A stretch of 29,513 bases of DNA. It comes from Folioceros fuciformis (Eukaryota; Anthocerotophyta; Anthocerotopsida; Anthocerotales). Where the stretch lies: contig JBNGIO010006356.1 in the NCBI GenBank assembly GCA_049999805.1, positions 636,059 through 665,571 of the forward strand, written 5' to 3'. How positions within the stretch are numbered: the stretch's first letter is position 1; each line of letters opens with the position of its first letter. The translations under genes and the position numbers were made by a program. Positions 19,780-27,960 of the stretch are shown here, in pieces. Under the pieces are notes generated by a model. That model saw only the letters and a program-made list of their open reading frames with translations, had not been told where the DNA came from and did not search any database.

Positions 19780-21080
19780 TCAAAACGCCGTGGCCCAGGA
19801 AGCCCCGCTGCCCACGCGGGGGAAATGAGGAGCATCCTCCATGTTGGCCACATCCACCTGAAAGAGGGCTCCGCAGGCCTGGCCTTGGGTGTCCACTCCT
19901 GCCACGCACTTCACCGAGTGAAGAGGGTGCTCGAAGCTGTGCAGGCCGCCCACGCTGCTGAAGAAGCAGCCTGTCAAGCCACCACGGTGCAAGCTGGTTG
20001 GCAAACATGTACTCGGAGAGAGCATGCAGCCGATGCGAGACGTGGGATGTGAGGGGAGGGCAGGGATTACCAACCTGCCGGGAAGGGAGAGCAGGTCTTG
20101 CCGCATCCTTCCTTGAGCACGCACATGTTCCCTGAGAACGCGAGAGCTCCGTCCGCTGTGGTGCCCCAGTACATGGGTATCTTGCCGTGGGAGTCCTGAG
20201 AGGGTTGCCGACAACTGTCTGTCAGGAACTCACAATTCGGGCATGCTAGAGCCATATGCGCAATCAATATTCGATCGGCAAGGCCACTGACAGCGGCTAC
20301 AAAGACGGTGCGGGTTGTGGAGTCGAAGATTTGGAAGGCGAAGTAGCCGCCCAACGACTTCACCACTTGGTCGGGCGGGTAGGGAGCGCGGTCGCGCATG
20401 GATCGGTACATCTCAATCACCTGGACCGCCTCGTTCACTCCCTTGGATAGCCCGTACTGGCGGCGAAGCTGAGGGAGGTTCTCCAGATTGCCCTCGAACA
20501 CGCAAAAGATGCCGTCCACCACGCCCAAGGACCTGCCACAATTCTAGAAGTTTTTCACTTAATCCCTCCGCCCCACTGCGAGCTAGATTCAGCTCCCAGC
20601 CTCGGCCTGCGGGTGTGTTAGAAAGCAGAGACGAGCTGGGCATCGTCGGTGAAGCTGGACCTTAGACCAGACTCCAGAGACCGTTCTAGCCAAGATTTTA
20701 TCCTGGCTGCCATGGATAGATAAGCATTGAAATCCAACGCCAGCTTTGCCAAGCACAAAATACACAAGTTTATGAGAGGCTGGCCACAGAGGTCGCAGCT
20801 GCCGGAAACAGATACCAACTGATTCCAAGAACTTCCACATCAATTTAATTGGGATGCTTGCAGGGATGGGCACGCTCGCGCACCTTGGTCTTGGAAGGCT
20901 CTGGTTTTTGTGGGTGACGGCCATGGCACTCACATCGTCAAATTGCACTGTGATTGCATGCGGATCTGCTGCTCTAAACTCTGCCAGGATGTCTCCACTG
21001 CGCCGAGGTCGGTGATATGCATCGTGCCGCGCAAGCTCCGGGGGAGCCCGCACACAATTTTTGTTGAACACGCCCAGCAT
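19780..21080 (-). CDS. TSJT1 / DUF3700 'YGL and LRDR motif' protein (four exons, 249 aa)
   Basis: Exons 21080-20884, 20532-20292, 20195-20075 and 19970-19780 splice in frame (750 nt). Plant stem-specific TSJT1-like and aluminium-induced proteins have a class II glutamine amidotransferase-like fold of uncertain activity. Many are induced by stress, auxin or sugar starvation. Features: N-terminus MLGVFNKNCVRAPPEL without the usual catalytic Cys2; THKNQSLPRPR (about 56-66); VVDGIFCVFEGNLENL; the YGL motif at 92-94; MRDRAPYP (111-118), the LRDR equivalent; GGYFAFQIFD; KIPMYWGTTADGALAFSG; GCGKTCSPFPAGCFFSS; and GALFQVDV near the end. All four junctions fall where the family alignment expects continuity. 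The first codon is fixed by the family-typical MLGVF start. Confidence 0.9.
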
Positions 21081-21493
21081 GGGTGCTGAATGGAGGAGAA
21101 TCTCGACTCTTTGAGATGCCGACTTTCAGGCGCTGGCCTGCTTTCACCAAAGCGTTTCGCATGCCAGATTTCGACGTGGTGGCACTCACAGCAAATCGGG
21201 CATGGTCGTCTGAGTCATTGCAGTGGATGAACTTCCAACTGCAGTCTCGTGGCACACGGTGGTACAATAGTGGGCAGAGCATGCAGCACGGCCGGTGTTC
21301 ACTGGATAGCTGTTACGGGCGGCATTTCTAGATCATTTCTGGAAAAGGCTCCATCACACAACCTGTACTGCGTTCTCAGAAATCACACTTATGGCTCCAG
21401 GATATTAGCCAATAGGCAACGGCAGGAGGAAAGCTAATACAAAGGTGGGACAAGACATAAATCTAGAATCAGCAACAAGGTGAACTGAGTGCT
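21081..21493. other. spacer upstream of TSJT1/DUF3700 and downstream of cobalamin adenosyltransferase
   Basis: Both flanking genes are on the minus strand. This interval should hold the promoter of one and the 3' UTR of the other. No further gene is seen. Confidence 0.45.
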
Positions 21494-22390
21494 TCAACGA
21501 CTCTTTCTCCATATGGTTTCAGGCTTGTTCAGCTTCATGGCTGTGTATCTCGCAGCCGTGAACAGGTAGTCGCTCAACCTGTTCAAGTATATTGACACAG
21601 AAGGCTCCACCAGATCTGCAGCTACCAGAGTTACCACTCTCCTCTCTGCCCTCCTGCACACAGATCTTGCCAGGTGCAGTGCAGCTGCTGGCAGTCCACC
21701 GGAGGGCAATATGAAGTTGGACAGAGCGGGGAGCTCCTCATCCATAGCGTCTATCCACTTCTCAAGTGTCTCCACAGCCTTGCCATCAAACTTCACTCTT
21801 GCAACCTTAGAAGCGGAACCGCTATTCAGAGGGGTGGCAATAGCTGACCCTATGTCCAGTAGCCGAGACTGGATTTCCTCAATCTGCTCCATGGTGGAGG
21901 ATATGGATGCCTGCGAGCAATACTCGTGAGCAAATCCCAAAGCACTGTTAACTTCGTCCACATCACCCAGAGCCTCAAATGTGTCATCATCCTTTCTCCG
22001 TCTTTGCCCATCGTAGAGCGAGGACGTACCTTTGTCACCTGTCTTTGTGTAGATCTTGAAACGACTAGCAGAAGTGGGAGTTGCAGGAGGAGCAGTGGAG
22101 GCATCGGAGGTTGCAGGTATGGGAGCCATCTCAGAGGAGGAAGATGTCATACAGCAAACAGACGAGCTCCCACGAAGAAAAGGGAGGAATGCGGATCTCT
22201 TAAAACCGGGAGAGGCAGCAGTAGGGGCAAAAGGTGGAGACAGGGAAGACGACTGTGCAGAGCGGCCAAAGGCTGTTGAAGACCTAAACCACGGCAAAGG
22301 CAAACCTCTTGCACCAGATGGAGGACCCACTAAGGCACACACTGCTCGAGAGGCCTTGATCGTGAAGGAAACCGTCCTCGTTACCGACAT
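21494..22390 (-). CDS. MMAB: cob(I)alamin adenosyltransferase, PduO/MMAB type (298 aa, single exon)
   Basis: It transfers the 5'-deoxyadenosyl group from ATP to reduced cobalamin, giving adenosylcobalamin, the cofactor of mitochondrial methylmalonyl-CoA mutase in other eukaryotes. The catalytic domain spans about 112-292. It has the ATP loop IYTKTGDKG (113-121), RRRKDDDTFEALGDVDEVNS (130-149), ATPLNS, FILPSGG, the signature RSVCRRAERR (242-251) whose Arg and Glu bind ATP and are hit in human cblB disease, and LNRLSDYLFTAARY (269-282). Residues 1-86 contain no acidic residue and are rich in Ser, Arg, Ala and Pro, typical of an organellar presequence. The single-exon structure is notable, but the plant-like presequence and base composition argue against bacterial contamination. 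Confidence 0.93.
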   Translation of the reverse strand: MSVTRTVSFTIKASRAVCALVGPPSGARGLPLPWFRSSTAFGRSAQSSSLSPPFAPTAASPGFKRSAFLPFLRGSSSVCCMTSSSSEMAPIPATSDASTAPPATPTSASRFKIYTKTGDKGTSSLYDGQRRRKDDDTFEALGDVDEVNSALGFAHEYCSQASISSTMEQIEEIQSRLLDIGSAIATPLNSGSASKVARVKFDGKAVETLEKWIDAMDEELPALSNFILPSGGLPAAALHLARSVCRRAERRVVTLVAADLVEPSVSIYLNRLSDYLFTAARYTAMKLNKPETIWRKSR

Positions 22391-22646
22391 TCCCAGGCTT
22401 CAAATCTGTACCACAGGCAAGGATTTCGAGGCAACCCGGACGACGCAACCGAGATGGTATCAATGTGGACAGTGTTCAACCCGCACCACTCCTGGCCGGA
22501 AACGTCCAGATATACTGTGTGATCTGCAAAAAGGAGGCGGCACTGAGGGCATCGTGACACGAACATGAACCAAACCTAAACCACATAGCAGACGGGGGAG
22601 ATACTGTGGGCTCACCGGCTTCAACCTAGGGTGCGACGAACATGTA
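22391..22646. other. short spacer upstream of cobalamin adenosyltransferase
   Basis: The presumed promoter and 5' UTR of the cobalamin adenosyltransferase gene. No other feature is supported. Confidence 0.4.
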
Positions 22647-22775
22647 TCAGGTCTTGCCCTTTTTCACCTTGTGGATGCCCTTCTTGACGACGTGCTTGAC
22701 ACTACTCACGCCTTTGTTGAAGGCATGAGTAACCTTATGGAAGCCCTTCTTGATGAAGTGAATAAACTGCGGCAT
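22647..22775 (-). CDS. small Lys/His-rich ORF, 42 aa, no acidic residues
   Basis: Read from ATG at 22775-22773 to TGA at 22649-22647. The peptide has 11 Lys and 5 His in 42 residues and no Asp or Glu. The heptapeptides KKGFHKV (9-15) and KKGIHKV (31-37) repeat 22 residues apart, around THAFNKGVSSVKHVV. Hydrophobic Val, Ile and Phe alternate with Lys/His in an amphipathic pattern. The frame is open upstream to a TAG about 26 codons before the Met (including CRALGSGCFCDWG), and a possible acceptor GAAAGCAG precedes the ATG. So it could also be the last exon of a longer gene. No family is recognised. A cationic membrane-active or nucleic-acid-binding peptide would fit, but this is inference. It lies 256 bp upstream of the cobalamin adenosyltransferase on the same strand. 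Confidence 0.4.
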   Translation of the reverse strand: MPQFIHFIKKGFHKVTHAFNKGVSSVKHVVKKGIHKVKKGKT

Positions 22776-23960
22776 CCTGCTTTCCTGCCCCCAATCACAA
22801 AAACAACCCGATCCCAGAGCACGGCAGCTGTAGCTGTTGATAGACCACTACATGAGCCAGCAAACAGCGATCGTGAAATCGTGCGATTCACGCATCCAGC
22901 AGGTCTACAGGTCGACACACACGACACTGTAGTGACGGTGAGCTGGCCACCGTGGTTTAGATGACCAATCTTAAACAAACATGGTTAGACGAAAATGAGC
23001 TCGTACAAACAGTTATGTTAAATAAAAATCACATCTGTAATCTGGTAACTGTAGTTAAGGCTTGGGGAAGTGGAGTTGATGACTTCCGTTCCGCAGCATG
23101 GGAGTAGCCAGCAGTATCTAAGTTTTTGTCCTGCTTTCATCACGGTGTCAAGACTTTGTCGTGCTTTCATCACTGTAACAAGGTTACAAACAAAAGGCTC
23201 GCCTCCTCTGCCTGGAACATGTATGGCCACCGACTGCAGCAATCAGCCTGAGGTTCATGGAACCAATTTAACAATAGAAAGTGCCTGCAACGAGAGGAAT
23301 CTACGTGTCATGGGGGGCGAAGCTCTCCTCGGGCTGTTGTTTGACCAACCTATCATGCAGCAATCAAGTCTGACGTCCCTGGAACCAGTTTAACCATAGC
23401 TGCACTGTATGTAACAAGAGGATTTATTGACAAGGTGTCGTGCGGCAGGAGCACCCCGGGCCATTCAATTGATGAGGAAAACACCTAGCTTGCTCCCACC
23501 GGTTCCATCAATGTTCAGGAGAAGAGGTGTGGAAGCTAGTTCTGGGTAGGGATATGGGAAGACTGTACATCGCGGTGGCTTGCCTACGAAGGTAGCTTGT
23601 TACCCTTGCAGCAGACCTCGGCGAAGCCCCTTTTTCTCAACAACTTTGCCCCTAAAAGGGGCATTTTTCAAATAAATGGCTTTGAGCCTCCAACTCAAGT
23701 GAAAAAAAGTGACACCTAGGAATCATAGTTTTTGAAAAAAATGGCTTTTAGATTTTTTTCCGAAGAAAAAAATGACTTTCTACTCTATATACTAAAAATA
23801 TATATCTTCAATATGTATTAAACTTTATTTTAAAAACTTAAGTATGTTAATACACGTGAGAATTAACAGAGAATTAATATACTTAAGTAATTCTCTGAAG
23901 TCAATAGGAGAACTTTTCGGCTTAGCTGAGTCCACTCCCTCTACACTCACTTGTTGATTT
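22776..23960. other. spacer turning AT-rich; left boundary zone of Harbinger element
   Basis: No gene is supported. From about 23640 the sequence becomes strongly AT-rich with poly-A/T runs. That change probably marks entry into transposon DNA. Overlapping inverted repeats at 23837-23897 are listed separately. Terminal inverted repeats of the element could not be identified. Confidence 0.4.
23837..23897. repeat. two overlapping inverted repeats (alternative hairpins)
   Basis: Arm CTTAAGTATGTTAAT (23837-23851) pairs with ATTAATATACTTAAG (23873-23887), 14 of 15 positions. A second perfect 10-bp pair is CAGAGAATTA (23867-23876) with TAATTCTCTG (23888-23897). The inner arms overlap, so only one hairpin can form fully at a time. 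They lie just before the transposase remnant, possibly in the subterminal part of the element. Confidence 0.6.
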
Positions 23961-24698
23961 GTGAAGGCTTTGAACAAGGCAGTAAGAAAGCATATTTCTT
24001 GGCCAAAAGGCGATGCCCTGGAACGAACTAGAGCAGCTCACCAGGGCTTGCTGAATTGTGTGGGTGCTATCGATGTGACTCACGTGTCCATAAAGTTGCC
24101 TTCCAAGCTCATGGCTACTGATTACTTCAATAGAAACCACAACTACAGTGTGTGCATAAAGACAATTGTTAACATGGATATGGAATTTCTCGATGTGTTT
24201 TGTGTTTCCAATTCAAGTTTTTATAAGAAAGCAGAAATTGGACAAGTGCCCCAAGGAGAATGTGTGCTTTCTTCTATTGGTATTCCTATGAGGGAATATA
24301 TCATCGGAGATGCGGGGTACCCCGCTCTACCATGGATAGTAACACCTTATCCTAGGAGAGGCATGACATAGTTGTAGAATTATTTCAACTTCAAGCACTC
24401 ATCTAGTCGAATTATTCTGGAACATGCATTTGGAAAGCTGAAGACTACTTGGCGCATTCTTTCAAGAACTATATAGAGGCCTGTTTTGAAGAATGTGGTA
24501 TCTCGTATCTTGTGTTGTTGTTATCTTCAGAACATTTTGATAGCTAGAAAAGACATTGTACCCTCTCTTGTAGAGGAAACTATTGTACATGATGCAGGCT
24601 ATCATACAGTTCCTGTTAAGAATAGAAATCGAGAGAATGAACACTTGAGATCTACGTTGGCAAACCACATTTGGAGTGAATGTGCGTTTTCCATTTAA
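23961..24698 (+). pseudogene. PIF/Harbinger (HARBI1-like) transposase remnant
   Basis: One continuous frame interrupted by TAG at 24369, 24375 and 24474. It covers the DDE nuclease: first Asp in GAIDVTHVSIKLPS, FNRNHNYSVCIKTIVN, FLDVFCVSNSS, second Asp in GDAGYPALPWIVTPYPRRG, then past the stops FKHSSSRIILEHAFGKLKTT with the third acidic residue, and LCCCYLQNILI. All three catalytic positions are still present. The N-terminal part with the helix-turn-helix is missing: a TGA stands at 23955 and there is no Met at the start. The stop-only, frameshift-free damage suggests fairly recent death or premature-stop decay. Confidence 0.88.
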
Positions 24699-25125
24699 TA
24701 GCTTACAATCTGTCTACAATTTATCTCCAATTTTGTGGAGGGCATCACTGAGTGTGCCGGACACTTTTAACATTCCATCAGTCAACATGTACTGTGAAGC
24801 TATAAGTGTGCGGTTGCAAGCCATCACGTCTTTGTGTACCTACTTGTCGAATTGCAATTGTTCCTGATGTCTGTTTAATTTTTTATCTTCATAATGCTGT
24901 AGATACTTCATGAAATCATTGGTCATAGAGCTTAGGTTGTTAGGTAATTGTTGAGCACTAGACTTCAACCGTTTCCTTCGATTAGAGTTGCTATTCTCCG
25001 CATGAGCATCCCTAGTGTTTCCATCAGTCTCAGATGTAGTTTGGCCTTCAAGAGACTAGTTTTCCTCAAAACAAGTAGATGCACATGGTCCAAATGCCAT
25101 TGCCCTCCAATAATTGTACATAAAG

Positions 25126-25258
25126 AGGATGTTAGAACTTGCAATAGGAACTTGCACATGTTAGAACTTGCAATANNNNNNNNNNATGTTAGAACTTGCA
25201 ATAGGAACTTGCACATGTTAGAACTTGCAATAGGAACTTGCACATGTTAGAACTTGCT
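25126..25258. repeat. 29-bp tandem repeat (minisatellite) containing a 10-N gap
   Basis: The unit is ATGTTAGAACTTGCAATAGG followed by AACTTGCAC (29 bp). About four to five copies or partial copies flank a run of 10 N at 25176-25185. Copies are nearly identical, so the assembler probably could not resolve the array and copy number is uncertain. Confidence 0.85.
25176..25185. other. assembly gap (10 N) inside the tandem array
   Basis: Ten N flanked on both sides by the same 29-bp repeat. The gap is most likely collapsed repeat sequence. Confidence 0.97.
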
Positions 25259-25560
25259 CGACACAAAACCCATTGAACAAAACCTTGTTGAACACAAAAC
25301 TTGAATAGGGATTGCTAAACAGAACCTTCCTGAACACGGAACCTACTGAATAGATCCTGCTAAGAAGAAACTTGTTGAACAAAGAACCAGCTTTACAAGA
25401 AACCTACCAAATATCACACATGCTCAACAGATAACCTGCTCTACATAAAACCTGCCAAACTCGAAAGCATGCATTGCTCATTGCACATGCTACCAAACCT
25501 ATTGAACAAGAGAGCTGTCACAGAACATGTTTAAAAGGAAAACTTGCATAACATGCAAGC
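25259..25560. repeat. degenerate short tandem repeat block (about 14-17 bp units)
   Basis: After the 29-bp array the sequence continues as diverged units of the form AACCTGCTGAACA with variable spacing, e.g. AACCTTGTTGAACAC, AACCTTCCTGAACAC, AACCTACTGAATAG, AACCTGCTCTACAT. They resemble aged copies related to the GAACTTGC core of the neighbouring array. Confidence 0.6.
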
Positions 25561-26043
25561 TTGGCTTGCCTAAAACGAAAATCTTCCCAAGATACATGAA
25601 GAAAGAGTGCTTGTATCTTGACCGCTGAGCGGATGTCTGCAAAAATCATTGATCTTTTTCCACTCTTGTGAGAGAGCATCTCATTTATTTTTACATTGCA
25701 TAGTAGTGCAGGTTAGATCATGTTGCCTACAATATGCAGCCACCTCCTCCCACCTGTATGCTGCTTGTTTGTGCTTCTCCCTAAGGTTGCCTGTAGATCA
25801 ATTCATGTTGTTCAAGTGCTTCACTGCTTGTAAGATGAGTAACTCTGGCACACTCCAGACTTTACAACTTGATCCAACCTTGTGAGTGGTCGTTGGTGGT
25901 GTTGTGGAAGATTGCAAGGTAGGAGTTGTCACAAGTGGCATTTGTCCAAATATTGATATGCCTGCCATAGAGTGGGTGGAAGTGATCTCATGAAGAATGC
26001 TACGAGGAAGGTCCATTCCTCCTACAATCTTATTGCAAGGCAA

Positions 26044-27179
26044 CGGCCAGGCGTCAAGAAGCGCAAGAGCTTGATGAAGTTTGAGAGTTTGATGAAGAGT
26101 AGGAACTTCAGAGTGATGATCGGCTAGGACATTTGGAGTGAGAAGGCTAGACTAGGTTTTTTGGAGTGACAAGGTTGGATTGGTTCTCTCCCAGTTCCTT
26201 GTCTAGTCACATGTCTACGTGGCATGTATTCAACCGAAAAACACGCAAGAGGGGGTGCATTCCGCATCGTCCGCAAACTGCCGAAAGGTTTGTTGACGGC
26301 TATGTAAGTTAATATCTAAGGAAACAATCTAGACTGAAAAAGCACAAAATTAGGCCATGGACAGTGACCCTAAAAATTATTTGCTTAGCTCTGCCCTTGC
26401 AGCTTACAAGGTAACAAAGGAATGACTTTGAGTCTCCACTTAAATGCTAACTGGTTGACTAGGATGGCGACATCAAGTCTTTGCGCAGTTTCAAAGGGCC
26501 ATATGTCAGGAATCAAGACAACAGTAATTAAAGTGGTGTGAGACCCATTGCTTGTGCCTAAAGTGAGCGGCGGGGCTCCTAGTATATAAGTTGGGTTATG
26601 TTGCATCCATAGTTTTCACGCGTGTAGCAACCTATTGATCCACTTTCATTGGCAAGCTTTCTGAAATGGTGTCATGGAATGCTGGCCACTGTGGGAGGTA
26701 AGGCCCAAGTGCCACTGCTGTCCTGCTGTTGGTGTTATTGTTGTTGGCCATTGTGGTCCATGGCGTTGAAAACAGCAGAGGATGGAGACAGTAGGTGGGC
26801 AATTTTGCATAGAATGTTAGTTTGTATTTGAAAGATGGATGATGGGAACTTGGAAACTTCTCAATCGTAAGCAATAAAGTTGACACTGTGTGGCTTCGAG
26901 TTAACGATATCCCCGGACAATTTGACAGCTCTTGCACATGAGGGATAGGCGTTGGTTTGCAACTCGTAGCTTCTCATTGGCACAGTTTGCATGTCTACAG
27001 ATGGGTCGTTTGTGCATGACCTCTTCCACATGGTTTTTTTCACCGCCTATTGACTCCACATTGCCGGTAAGCGGAGTCAAGCCACGACACCCATGAAAAC
27101 CTGACTTTGGAATCCATATTAAGATCTCTGCAACTCTTGGGAGAAGATTGTCATGGTGCGTTCATGTGCTCAATGAGGT
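26044..27179. other. AT-rich non-genic stretch between two dead transposons
   Basis: No gene is supported. Small imperfect tandem motifs (GAGTTTGATGAAG near 26070; TTTGGAGTGA near 26130 and 26160) occur. A minus-strand ORF at 26632-26937, and another at 26385-26606, have no recognisable family. Part of this may be the right flank of the Harbinger element. Confidence 0.4.
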
Positions 27180-27406
27180 CGATAGATTTTGGATCATATT
27201 TTTATTGATCAAGTTTGTCATTTGAAAAAGCCAATTCATTACTACTTTATGGACTTTAAGAGTGCTTTCAATTCTGCGTTTCAGTTGAGGGTTTAGGGTT
27301 GAAATCTTTAGAGTTGCTCCCCTTATATTATGCTCTTATTCTTCTCCACAATCGAGTTCTTGTTAACATAAAAATATCACACAACTTCTGCGCTTATGAA
27401 ATTGAA

Positions 27407-27465
27407 ATTCAACTTGGTGTGTGAGGGTGATCCTTCCAATTCAACTTGGTGTGAGGCTGATCCTT
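27407..27465. repeat. 32-bp period tandem duplication inside the RT remnant
   Basis: Copies at 27407-27435 and 27439-27465 share ATTCAACTTGGTGTG and TGATCCTT, differing by a 2-bp deletion and one substitution. The duplication has doubled the CxxDP part of the RT motif (CEGDP, then CEADP). Confidence 0.75.
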
Positions 27466-27610
27466 TATCACTCAACTCATTTAGGTTGTATAGTGATAAG
27501 TTGAAGGCTTGGCTCATGAACTGTCCATATTCAAGTGCTTGTCTCTTTATCAAAAGTATTTCTTTTCTCTTATATGTTAATGATATTGTGCCTCTTTCCT
27601 ATTCTCTACG

Positions 27611-27804
27611 GGATTCACAGAGTAACTTGACATTGTCTACATTGTATAAAGTTAAAGGCTGTATTGTTATCCTCAATAAAACTAAGATGATGCATTTTAA
27701 CTTTAAGGTTCACCCGAGTAACTTGACGTTGTCTACATTGTAGAAAGTTAAAGGTTGTATTGTTATCCTCGGTAAAACTAAGATGATGCATTTTAACTTT
27801 AAGG
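27611..27804. repeat. 96-bp tandem duplication inside the RT remnant
   Basis: AGTAACTTGAC...CTTTAAGG occurs at about 27621-27708 and 27717-27804 with a few substitutions. The period is 96 bp, exactly 32 codons, so the LTLSTL...KTKMMHFNF segment is repeated in frame; the second copy acquired a TAG. Confidence 0.85.
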
Positions 27805-27960
27805 AATCCTACTAGGATTGTATATTTTATTATGATAGTTAGGTGGTGGAGTTGGTCCACTCATATACATATTTGAGTGTCACACTATTGTGCCCAAAGT
27901 CTAATTGGACCTCTACAACTGCTCTTTGCACCACGTTGTATATAGTATGAATTTAGCTAT

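Larger units (their letters stand above)
23961..26043. mobile_element. decayed PIF/Harbinger DNA transposon (transposase and Myb/SANT-like ORFs, tail to tail)
   Basis: A DDE transposase remnant on the plus strand (23961-24698) and a Myb/SANT-like partner ORF on the minus strand (26043-24714) converge, separated by 15 bp. This two-gene layout is characteristic of autonomous PIF/Harbinger elements. Both ORFs have several in-frame stops, so the copy is dead. Termini and target duplications were not found; the limits given are those of the coding remnants. Confidence 0.85.
24714..26043 (-). pseudogene. Harbinger-associated Myb/SANT-like DNA-binding ORF, broken and split by a minisatellite
   Basis: The N-terminal half is about 26043-25600. 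It reads KVWSVPELLILQAVKHLN, then past a stop REKHKQAAYRWEEVAAYCRQ, MQCKNK, a TGA at 25683-25681, and DALSQEWKKINDF, a Myb_DNA-bind_4/trihelix-type domain. The C-terminal half is about 25130-24714, with stops at 25058-25056 and 24842-24840. It has a Ser/Asn-rich linker (SETDGNTRDAHAENSNSN), basic RRKRLKSS, a helical stretch SMTNDFMKYLQHYEDKKLNR, and ends LSDALHKIGDKL. Between the halves lies about 470 bp of degenerate repeats. In these transposons the protein recruits transposase to the element ends. Assignment rests on domain texture and the partner transposase. Confidence 0.72.
27186..27960 (+). pseudogene. LINE-type reverse transcriptase remnant
   Basis: Motif order matches non-LTR reverse transcriptases: DHIF then FMDFKSAFN (the 'DFKKAFD' block), CEADPLSLNSFRLYSDKL (the 'GCPLSPTLFxLYIDxL' block), LLYVNDIVPLS (the catalytic YADD box, here YVND, with the first Asp of the pair replaced by Asn), LNKTKMMHF ('VNxxKTKxMxF') and VELVHSYTYLSV ('VExVxxFKYLGV'). 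Stops at 27294, 27301, 27309 and elsewhere break the frame. Two local tandem duplications (32 bp and 96 bp) lie inside the domain. The changed catalytic box means it is inactive. Confidence 0.78.

Noticed and set aside
20315-20665. 116-codon plus-strand ORF over exon 2 of the TSJT1/DUF3700 gene
   Set aside because: Antisense shadow of a four-exon gene whose motifs and splice phases all fit.
22056-22568. 170-codon plus-strand ORF across the 5' part of the cobalamin adenosyltransferase
   Set aside because: Antisense to the presequence region of a recognised gene; no motif of its own.
22671-22964. 97-codon plus-strand ORF (MDALLDDVLDTTHAF...) overlapping the Lys/His-rich ORF
   Set aside because: Its acidic composition is the complement of Lys codons on the minus strand. 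No recognisable domain. The minus strand shows an internal protein repeat, so it is preferred, though not proven.
25126-25560. CRISPR-like appearance of the short repeats
   Set aside because: Units are contiguous or degenerate with no unique spacers of constant size, in a eukaryotic transposon remnant; this is a minisatellite.
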